In this document: positions 55,407 through 64,000 of the stretch, piece after piece
Layout: every line of letters begins with the position of its first letter
How positions within the stretch are numbered: position 1 is the stretch's first letter
Made by a program: the position numbers and the translations under genes
The notes under the pieces: generated by a model
What the model was told of the DNA's origin: nothing
What the model saw: the letters and a program-made list of their open reading frames with translations, nothing else
Databases searched by the model: none
NCBI RefSeq assembly: GCF_000220395.1
Contig: NW_004086145.1
Span: 20,030-84,029, forward strand
DNA from: Ichthyophthirius multifiliis
Taxonomy: Eukaryota > Ciliophora > Oligohymenophorea > Hymenostomatida
Direction of reading: 5' to 3'
Length of the DNA: 64,000 nt

Positions 55407-56177
55407 TATAAAAGTTTATTAATAAAATTTATTATTTATTATTATAAAATATCTATATTTTACTTTATATATAAATTAAATATTATTACCTTTTAATTTT
55501 GTTAAACATATTACTTTATTTTATTTAAATATCCATATTTTAAAACTATATTTAGTAATTTAATTTTATTTATATTATTAATCTCTTTATTTTTAATTTA
55601 ATTTTTAAATTATTAATTATTTTAATATTTATTTCATTTATAATTTTATTTTCTTAATAACTATTAAATTTATGAGATCAATATAGTCTTTTTTAATTTA
55701 TTTATCCCCCATTTTAATTTTTTCCGAATAATTTTTTTTTTTTCTATTTTCCAAACTATTTCTTTTTTTTTAAATTTTATCTAAAGAATTATATATAATA
55801 AATTTAATTTTTTTAACTATTTTTAATAGTAATAGTTAATAGTATTTTTTATATAATTTTCTTTTAAAATAACAATTTTTATTTTAAATTTTATTATAAT
55901 ATTTTCTATCAATAGAATTTTTATGGATATTATTTAACTAAGTATCATTTATTATTATTATAAAAATTTAAAAGACTTTTAATTATTATTTTTAATATTT
56001 ACAGTCTATAAAATATTAAATGAATATATATCTTAAAAATGAATTTTATTTTATAAATATATTACTTTTTTTATATTATTTTATGTTTATGAACAATATG
56101 CTTATTATAGTTAAACATTATTCTTTTATTAATTGATAATTATTATTTTAATTAATAATTTATTATTTTATAAAAAC

Positions 56178-56255
<78 letters not shown>

Positions 56256-57621
56256 TTTAATTTATTTCTTATTAACTTAAAAAATTATATTATTTATAAA
56301 ACAAACAATAAAATCTTTAAAGAAAATATAATTAAAAAAGAATATCGAAAAAAATTATAAATAAAAAAAGTTTATTATACATTCTCCTATATTATGATAA
56401 CAAAATAAAATTAAATATATAGATAAAATAAAAGTAAACAAGTATTAATAAAAATACAAACGTTTTATATTATTAATATATTTATGAAATTTAAATTGTT
56501 ATTAATAATAATATTTTTTTAATAATTATAAATTTATTACTTTTAATATTCTTCATTAAAATTTATTCGAATTTCTTATATAAAATTAAGATATATAAAA
56601 TTATATTGTATTTTAATTATTAATAGAAAAAAAATATATTATTATAATTAAATATATAAATAATTATTAAACATAAAAATTTGAATTAGTATTTAGGAAT
56701 TTAAAAATATAATATATATAATTATTGTATATAAAAAAATTAATTATTAAAAGAATAATAGAAATTTAAAAATAATTATAATTCAGTATATAATGACAAA
56801 AATAAAAAATATATAAGTATAAAAAAAAAAATGTAAATAGAATTATATATTATATGAAAATAAATATATTTTTAAATATACATTTTTTTTTTAATATTTA
56901 TAAAATAAATTTTAAATAATAATTTAAATTTAAATTTATATAAATTTAAATGTTTTTTTGATTTTTATTGTAATATATTTTCAACATTTAATTATAATTA
57001 TTTTTACATAAACGTTAATGTTCAATAATTTCTTATTATTAAAATTTTATAAAAAATAATAAAAATATAAAATAAATATACAAATAAAACAATTTCTTTA
57101 AATATTATTTTAAATTTAGTTAAATATTTATATACTTAACGATTTTCATTTTAATCGTATTTTTATTATAATTTTTATAATAATTAATAATACCTTTTTT
57201 TTTTATTATATATCTAATAATTAATATTTTTAAAATAAATATTTTTTTTATTTTTTTTTTTCATTACCCGCTTCCGCCATTATATTCTTTTAAATATAAA
57301 GATCATTTATTATCATTTTTATTCGAAAATTATATGCTTATATGATAAAAATATAGATATTAAAATCTAATAGTGTACTTTTTTGATATAAAATATTCGT
57401 TTAAATTTATTTTTATAATTTTTTTATTTTCATTTTTCTTTTTTATATTAAACAATTTGCGGATAATTTTATAATTTGAAATATTTTTTGTGTTGTATTT
57501 TTATTTAGATATTTGAAATAGTGAAAATAAACTAGTACATAATATATAAAATTAAAAAATAAAACAAAAAAATAAAACAAAATAATATTAATATTCAAGA
57601 TAAATATAAACTTCTTAAATT
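55292..57621. other. 2.3-kb region, mostly non-coding
   Basis: Contains a long TA repeat (56180-56252) and another at 55363-55401. A minus-strand patch at about 55480-55830 looks weakly coding (SEKIKMGDKQIKKDYID and a Lys-rich helix) but cannot be assembled into a gene. A short GC-rich spot lies at 57266-57284. The rest is featureless A+T. Confidence 0.4.
56180..56252. repeat. (TA)n microsatellite, about 36 units
   Basis: The longest uninterrupted TA tract in the window, in the large intergenic region. Confidence 0.95.
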
Positions 57622-58293
57622 ATGATGAATACCTTCTGCATTTCTGAACACTAACCAAATGTCAATATATTAAAAGAATAATAATAAATAAACTTTAATA
57701 AAAAATCAATTACAGAAACTGAAGACAATACAAGAAACCTTTACTAGTTTGAAGAAAATAATTTACTTAAAAACAATTAATAAACTAAATAATCTCAAAT
57801 TTTACCTAAATAAAAATTAATAATAAAAAAAGTATGTGTCCTTCCAAAAATAAGCAAAAAAATTAATAAAATCCTTAATAATGATTTTTTGGAAAGATCA
57901 AAAAACTATCTAAATAAACAATCTTTTAATAAAAAAACTGATTTTTCATTCTGTAAAAATTTAATATCTACAGTTAAAAAAAGCCTTGAAGAAAAAGAAG
58001 AATTAATAAATAATTAATAATAATCAAACATAACATGTAAAAAAACTAATTATAAAGAAGTAATGAAAAATATTTAATAATACTTTATTGAAAATAAAGT
58101 TAGTAATATTTTTAAACTAAACATAATAAAATACTTATTTGATAAAGAAGTACTAAATTTTAATAATTCTTAATAAATTATAGATGATATTTTACTATTA
58201 TTTCCTAAATTTTTAACTTAAATTAACTCTTCAGTTTTAGGTTCAATTTTAAGACTTAATTATGATTTTGATATATAAGCTATTTATTCTTGA
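57622..58293 (+). CDS. hypothetical protein, 223 residues
   Basis: A single frame from ATG 57622 to TGA 58291-58293: MMNTFCISEHQPNVNILKEQ at the start and LRLNYDFDIQAIYS at the end. Lys/Asn/Gln-rich N-terminal half; the C-terminal half looks like a small helical domain (YKEVMKNIQQYFIENKVSNI, FKLNIIKYLFDKEVLNF, IIDDILLLFPKFLTQINSS). No family recognised. Codon pattern and absence of TGA over 223 codons support a real gene. Confidence 0.6.
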
Positions 58294-58704
58294 AATTATT
58301 TTTTATATAAAAAATATAAATTTATGTATATTATTTGTATATCTTTTGTATTATATTATTTCATTTAATAACATATTTTAATATTTTATTTTTATCTTTT
58401 TTTTTTTTTTTACACTTTTACACAATTTTTAATTTTTTTTTTTTGAAAAACAATATAAAAAGGTGTGTTAAAATTATTTATTTTAGAATAACTAAAATAT
58501 ATTTTGATACAAATTTAGTATATATATATATATATATAATTAAGTAATTTTACATATTTTTTTTTATTTGTATTAATTAAAATAAAAAAAAAATAACAAC
58601 AAATTATTTTAAAAAAAAATTTAAATAATTTTTTTTTTTTTTTTTTCTTCTCAATTTTATAATAAATAATAATTAATTAATCATATATATATAACAATAT
58701 TTAA
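58294..58704. other. intergenic spacer
   Basis: T-rich DNA between two plus-strand genes; no gene seen. Confidence 0.5.
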
Positions 58705-59226
58705 ATGGATTTAATAAAAACAAGTGGTTTTGAATAATCTTAAGATTAAATTGAAGATCTCCCTGAAAATTTATGGTCATATATAAACTTTAATTCAATA
58801 TACCGTCAGCATGATTACTACGAAGCACAATTTTGTAAATATACAAATCGTAATAATTCATGGAAATCAGCTTTGTTTTTAGAATAAAATATTCTTTTAG
58901 ACTTAAATCAATTAACAAATGTAAAATAAATTGAGATTGAAGATTTTAAGTACGGTTGTGAAATGTCTATTTCCATATCTTAAGATTAAACAGGACCATA
59001 TATAGATATTTATACTAAGAAGTATTTTTGTAGAGCTACTAATAAAAATATTAGTATTTCTAATTTACCTTGTAAATATATTAAAATAAAGGTAAGTAAA
59101 GGTGTCCATTTAAATATTCATAATATTAAAATAGTTGGTATTATTTCTGAAGAAATAATTAAATTATTAGGAGTTGATTATTTTAAATTAATGGTTACAG
59201 GACCTTAGAGATTATTCTATATTTGA
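58705..59226 (+). CDS. discoidin / F5-8 type C-like beta-sandwich protein, 173 residues
   Basis: A single frame from ATG 58705 (MDLIKTSGFEQSQDQIED) to TGA 59224-59226. After LPENLWSYINFNS the sequence shows a jelly-roll pattern typical of galactose-binding-like (F5/8 type C) folds: LFLEQNILLDLNQLTNVKQI, EIEDFKYGCEMSISISQDQ, YIDIYTKKYFCRA, LPCKYIKIKVSKGVHLNIH, NIKIVGIISEE. The PC-x-YIKI...KG segment is the clearest family mark. There is no signal peptide, so it is probably cytosolic or ciliary. Ligand unknown; the fold call is moderate. Confidence 0.6.
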
Positions 59227-59529
59227 ATTTTTAATATAAACATTATATATTATTTTTTTTGTATTCTATTAATTTAGTTTATTTATTTTTTCTTCCCTTT
59301 TATGATTAACTTTATATTATTACTTTTTATAAAAATAGTATATATGTATATATATATATATATAATAAACATAAATATTTAATAAAAAACGTGAAAAAAA
59401 AAAAAAATAATTAAATTTTATATTATTCCATAATTAAAAAATAATAATATTATATAACAAATATATTTTACATATTTATAAACAAATTAATACTTAAAAT
59501 ACTCACTAATAATAAATAAAAGTATACTT
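59227..59529. other. intergenic spacer
   Basis: A+T-rich; nothing recognised. Confidence 0.5.
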
Positions 59530-60622
59530 ATGTTCTGTATTCGAGCAATATAATTCTTATTAATGGGCTAAAATGAATTTACCCACTAAGCATTTATAAC
59601 AAATTCAAAAGAATTTAACGAAAAAGACCTACAAGTAGACTTATATGGTCAACATATAATAATAACTGGTGCCAATAGTGGTATAGGTTACCATTGCAGC
59701 CTTATAACTTATAAGAAAAGGCGCATTTATTCATTTACTTTGTCGAAACAAGAACCGAGGATAGGAAGCCTTAAAAAAATTAAAAGTAGAAGCCTAAAAA
59801 CTAACTGAATAAAATACCGAATAAATAGCTTAAAACGAAATAACAATTAGCAAAATGAAGCAAGAAGATAACTTAATTAATAATTCTTAAAAAATAAATA
59901 ATAATTATTAAAATAATTGTAGTCTTCATCTAGTAGATATGGCCGACTTAGATTCCATTAAAGATTTTGTAAATGAATTCTTAGCCCTAAAAGTACCTTT
60001 AAATGGTTTAGTGCATAACGCAGGATGTATGTACCATGAAAAAATGGTTACTTAATATAATTTAGAGTATAATTTTACCGCAAATCTAGCCGGTCCATAT
60101 TTTATGACTGAACTTTTCATGCCTTTACTTCATGAAACTTTCAAAAAAACTAAATAAGCGAAGGTTATTCTAGTCGCCAGTGGAGGTTAATACACCTAAC
60201 CTTTAAGATATGATGATTTTAATATGGACAAAATCAAAAACTTTGATGGTAGAGATATGTATGCAGTAAATAAAAGATAATAGGTGGTCCTTTGTGAAAA
60301 ATGGACTGATGTCTATACCTAAAAAACTGGTGTTTAGTTTTTTTCTATGCACCCAGGATGGGTTGATACACCTGTTTTACCTACTGCTATGCCTGGATTC
60401 TATTAACATTATAAAGAAGTATTAAGAAAATGCCCGGAAGGATCAGATACTATATAGTGGCTTATTTGTATGAATTCAGAAAAGTTAATCAGTGGGGAAT
60501 TCTATTTCGATAGGAAAGCTTAAAGTAAGCATTTGAAATGTTGCGCATATACATAACATAATAAAAAGGAAGTGGATTTATTTTATGAAAATCTTAAAAA
60601 AGCATTGAAATGTGTTATGTGA
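59530..60622 (+). CDS. DHRS12: short-chain dehydrogenase/reductase, DHRS12 type
   Basis: An NAD(P)-dependent oxidoreductase. ATG 59530 (MFCIRAIQFLLMGQNEF) matches the N-terminal helix of DHRS12. Rossmann motif: LYGQHIIITGANSGIGY, then LQLIRKGAFIHLLCRNKNRG, DMADLDSIKDFVNEF and LNGLVHNAGCMYHEK (NAG motif). Catalytic region: VILVASGGQYTQPL and DMYAVNKRQQVVLCEKW (Tyr-x3-Lys), then FFSMHPGWVDTPVLPTAMPG, as in DHRS12. Ends KKALKCVM, TGA 60620-60622. Right after GIGY the frame shifts by one; removing one C of the CC at 59691-59692 restores GIGYIAALQLIRKG, and the total length (1093) is one base over a codon multiple. An insertion of about 30 residues with Gln/Lys lies after the Rossmann start. Confidence 0.88.
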
Positions 60623-61100
60623 ATACTTTTTTATTTTATTTTTAAATGAAGAAATATTTAATAATTTATTTTTAAATCTACTTTTTTGAACTTATTTATA
60701 AAAATATATTCTTATATGTAATATATTTTATATTTATTTTAATTGTTTATTATACTTTGGGATTATAATAATGTGTTATATGTAAATACATAGTGAAATT
60801 TATTTAAAAATTAATTATATTATTATAATATGTATATATTATTTTTAATTAATAATATTTTTTAATATAATAATTATATATATAATAAAAAATTTCTTAT
60901 TTGCTTATTTATTTTAATTTTTATCATTATTATAAAATAAACAATATTTTTTATTTATAATCGAAATATTTATTCAAAATATAATCAATTTTTTTTAATA
61001 ATTTAATATCTTTTTTTTTTTTAAATATATTTTACATATATAGATAAATATATAAATATTTTCATTTAATATTTTTTACAAAAATTCATATTATTAACTT
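60623..61100. other. convergent intergenic region
   Basis: A+T-rich; between the DHRS12 and LSm4 3' ends. Nothing recognised. Confidence 0.5.
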
Positions 61101-61930
61101 CAACTTCCTCTAGATTTCGTTTTTCCTTTAAATCCTCCTCTACCTTTATCAAATTTATCTTTAAATCCACCTCTAGGTTTATCAAATCCTCCTCTTTGCT
61201 TATCGCTTTTTTCTATAAAAATACATTTTATATTTTATTTACAATTAAATAATAAAATACTTTTAACTGTCTTATCTTTATCATTTCCATCTTTATTTTA
61301 TTATTAATTTGCTTATTAACATTCCTTTTTTTATTTAATTTTTAATCTAGCTTCTTCTTTTTATTCATTAACTTTTTATTTAATATTTTTCCTAAATAAA
61401 ATATATATATTTTTTTGTTTAAAAATACAAATTTCAGCTTCTTCAATTGCTTTATCTACACAAGCTTCATCCTTTTTAAATTATTTTTTTAAAAAAATTA
61501 AGGCTTAATATTTATAACTAATTTTGTAAAAATATTTACAAGTTAAAAGTATTTTAATGTAGAACCTTTAATATAAATAATATTTATTTTCATAGAAGTT
61601 AAATTATCCTATTTATAAAATTATTTTTACATTAATAAACAATAAAATAAATGCTACTTTTGATACGAAAGTAACATCAGATAATTTGATGTTCATAAAT
61701 TTATCTAAATCTTCTAAAAATCCATTATATGTATCACCACTTTTAAGTTCTACTAACTTTATTTTTTAATAAATAAATGATTATATGTTTTTTGTAAAAA
61801 AAAGATATTTAAAAGAAAAAAAAATTATTACAACAGAAGCTTTTTTAGCAGCTTTTAATATGTTTAATGGAAACTAAAAATTTAAAAAATATAAAAATAA
61901 TTTTATGTATAATATAAATACTATATTCAT
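61101..61930 (-). CDS. LSM4: U6 snRNA-associated Sm-like protein LSm4
   Basis: A subunit of the LSm1-7 (mRNA decay) and LSm2-8 (U6 snRNP) rings. Probable first exon MNI (ATG 61930), then FPLNILKAAKKASV (human MLPLSLLKTAQ), then KLVELKSGDTYNGFLEDLDK, FMNIKLSDVTFVSK (Sm1 motif), an intron, and IIYIKGSTLKYFQL (Sm2; human YIRGSTIKYL). After more introns comes DEACVDKAIEEAE and an RGG-rich tail (QRGGFDKPRGGFKDKFDKG, RGGFKGKTKSRGS), TGA 61103-61101. The RGG tail is typical of LSm4. At least five introns of about 45-80 bases. A small ring protein with unusually many introns for this window. Confidence 0.85.
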
Positions 61931-62401
61931 TTTTTTTAATAATAATTATGTATTAAAAATATAATATATATAATTATTATAAATATATATATATATATAT
62001 ATATATAATTTTTTTTATATTTATTTTTAAATATATATTATTTATTTAAGTGTCTAATATATAAAATAATATATTTTTATTTTAAATATATTTTTCTATT
62101 CATTTATTAATAATATAATTATTTTTACAATAAATAATAATTTCTTACTAAAAATAATATTTATTAAAAAAATCTATAAAAATAAATAATATATTTCAAT
62201 CATTTACAGTACTATATAAATAATTATTATGTTTTATATATACTATAAAATAAAAAATATTATTAATTAAATATAATAAAAAATATAAAATAATATTTTT
62301 AAATATCTATAATTTATTTTTATTTTTAATATAAAATTTAAATATTTAGTATTTTATATATTTTATTTTTCATCTATTTATAAATAAAAAATACAAAATT
62401 T
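61931..62401. other. divergent intergenic region
   Basis: A+T-rich with a TA tract at about 61984-62007; no gene seen. Confidence 0.5.
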
Positions 62402-63236
62402 ATGATTATAAAAATCAATACAACTAGAAACCCTATTTTATCCAATTTTTATATCAATTACTGTAATAATGGTTTTCAGTGCATTATTTATATTAATTTT
62501 TTCTTTAAGAAATTTATAAATAAAAATACACATGATTATTTCTGACTAAAATTACTATCGTGTTTATAATTAATTTAAATATTTAATTAACCACGATTTT
62601 TAATCGCTTGCTATAAAATTAAATATTTTCTAGGTTTTTAATTAACTATCCGCCTTTAACACTTTCATTTACCAAAAATACTATTATTACTACATTAAGG
62701 GTAATTCAGGAGACGAAAAAGTCGTTTTTTTAAACATATTTACTAAGAAAAATACATAGAAAAATAAAATAATCGAGCTTTAATATAATTAAATTGAAAA
62801 TTTTTCGTCTCTACAAATAACATAAATGACGAAAAATAAACTAAAGAAGTTTATCAAAAAAAAATATTTTTAGGTTAGTTTTAGTTATTTATATATAAAA
62901 AAAATGACAGATATAAATTCTTTAATTAAGCATTCTTTTTAGTATAGTAAATAACAAATATAGTACTTAAAAAAAAAATATGCTCTATTTGCTTGCAATC
63001 TATTTTTGTTAATTACAGCTATATCAGGTTCTAGTTTACATAAAAATTCGGTATAAAATCAACTAATAATAATGTTCTTTAAGTTATGCTTTTATATTAA
63101 TATAATTGATTGTAGTTTCTATATAGAATATTAAAGATACTAAAGTTATATAAGTTAATATTATTATGATTAATTTATAATATAATAGCTGCTTCGATTG
63201 CTCTATAGAAAATTTTGTATTGATTTTCGGTTGTGA
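62402..63236 (+). CDS. hypothetical membrane protein
   Basis: The frame carrying LETLFYPIFISITVIMVFSA, LFILIFSLRNLQIK runs to TGA 63234-63236. The best start is ATG 62402 if one A of the A5 at 62410-62414 is surplus (giving MIIKSIQLETLFY); without that change the first in-frame ATG is 62469. Length 835 is one over a codon multiple, consistent with this. An N-terminal membrane span is followed by a soluble part (KGNSGDEKVVFLNIFTKKN) and another hydrophobic segment (YALFACNLFLLITAISG). No family recognised. An intron near 62866-62900 is possible. Confidence 0.5.
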
Positions 63237-63555
63237 TATTTTTTTGAAAAAGAATGTATTAGTATAACTGTACTTAATAATTGAACAAGAAATATTAAAA
63301 CTAATTTAATTAGTCTGAATAGTATATAATTAATTAACTAAAGGCTTTACCTTTAAATTTTATAAGTTCGTTATAAGGTATTTAAAAAAAATTAATACTA
63401 AAACTAAATATGAAAATTACAATATATAGATAGTAAAAATTAAATAAAGGATAAACTAAATTAGTAATAAAATTATATATTATAAATATTTAAAAAAAAT
63501 AAAATATATTCTTATGTAAAATTATATTCATATATAAATTATAAATTTATTTTAT
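63237..63555. other. convergent intergenic region
   Basis: A+T-rich; between two 3' ends; nothing recognised. Confidence 0.5.
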
Positions 63556-64000
63556 TCATTTTTATGATTTTCTAAAAGAAAATAAAAACATTTAAGCTTA
63601 AATATCTTTTTGTTTTTCAGAACTTATATATTATTACATTATATTATCATATTAAGTTTAAAGATTAGTAATTATTTATTAAAAACTTAAGTCATTTATG
63701 TTTATTTAATCAATTTATTATTATATTTATTTACTCATATATTAATTAGTACCTTAATAATATAAATTATTTATATTATTCCCTAAATTTTAAATAGTTT
63801 ATAATTTGGAATCAGTAAAATTGTAATCAATTGAGTTTGAACTATTATAATCCTATATAAAAATAAAACTAATAAAAAAAAAAAAATTAAGTAAAAAAAA
63901 ATATGAAAAAATAAAATAAAAAATAAAATAAATAATAATAATAAAAATAATAATAAAAATAATAATAATATTATTTTTATATAATAACATCTTCATTTTT
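63556..64000 (-). CDS. 3' end of a Gln/Asn-rich protein (partial at window edge)
   Basis: The last exon is 63556-63852 (99 codons): DYNSSNSIDYNFTDSKLQTI, NLGNNINNLYYQGTNQYM, INDLSFQQIITNLQTQYDN, SSEKQKDIQAQMFLFSFRK, TGA 63558-63556. The preceding intron (about 63853-63987) includes AAT/ATT repeats, and the final bases of the window encode KNED of the previous exon. The gene continues beyond the window. No domain seen. Confidence 0.55.

Overview
The window reads as nuclear DNA of an oligohymenophorean ciliate. By eye well over four bases in five are A or T. Every recognisable protein reads through TAA and TAG where relatives have glutamine, and genes end in TGA, which is the Tetrahymena/Paramecium/Ichthyophthirius code. 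Introns are GT-AG, mostly about 40-190 bases, and almost pure A+T. The extreme A+T and the Asn/Gln-rich linkers suggest something close to Ichthyophthirius, but I cannot name the species. No transposon, virus-like element, rRNA, tRNA, telomere repeat or CRISPR was seen. Ordinary ORF calling with TAA/TAG as stops misses almost every gene here.

Layout. 1-11.3 kb: the 3' end of a protein kinase A regulatory subunit (+), then four minus-strand genes: F-box/LRR protein, a signal-peptide/EGF/TM/RING-H2 protein, a cyclin, and a GH31 alpha-glucosidase. 12.4-28.4 kb: plus-strand genes for a two-domain cyclic-nucleotide-binding protein, a hypothetical protein, a TBC Rab-GAP, a coiled-coil protein, a selenoprotein T homologue with its SECIS, a small MGNC acylation-type protein, a MEAK7-like TLDc protein, and a WDR26/GID7-like WD40 protein. 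28.5-36 kb: a small minus gene, a second CNB protein (-), an ANTH-like protein (+) and a coiled-coil protein (-). 36-49 kb: a Ras-like GTPase with a long Gln-rich tail (+), a ubiquitin-specific protease (-), a C2H2 protein (+), a TPR protein (-) and an NADPH-cytochrome P450 reductase (-). 49.6-64 kb: LRR protein (+), repeat-bearing coiled-coil protein (-), SCAMP-like membrane protein (+), several hypotheticals, a discoidin-like protein (+), a DHRS12-type dehydrogenase (+), LSm4 (-), a membrane protein (+), and the 3' end of one more minus-strand gene.

The genes are ordinary eukaryotic housekeeping and signalling functions with no operon logic. Themes are ubiquitin (F-box, RING, USP, a GID/CTLH-type subunit), cAMP sensing (three CNB proteins) and membrane traffic (TBC, ANTH, SCAMP).

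The most interesting items are the selenoprotein T gene, where TGA encodes Sec in a CxxU motif and a good SECIS candidate lies downstream; three further genes (plus a weak fourth) whose reading frame runs straight through an in-frame TGA; and a recurring pattern of one-base frame offsets, mostly at short homopolymers, which probably reflects sequence errors but should be tested.
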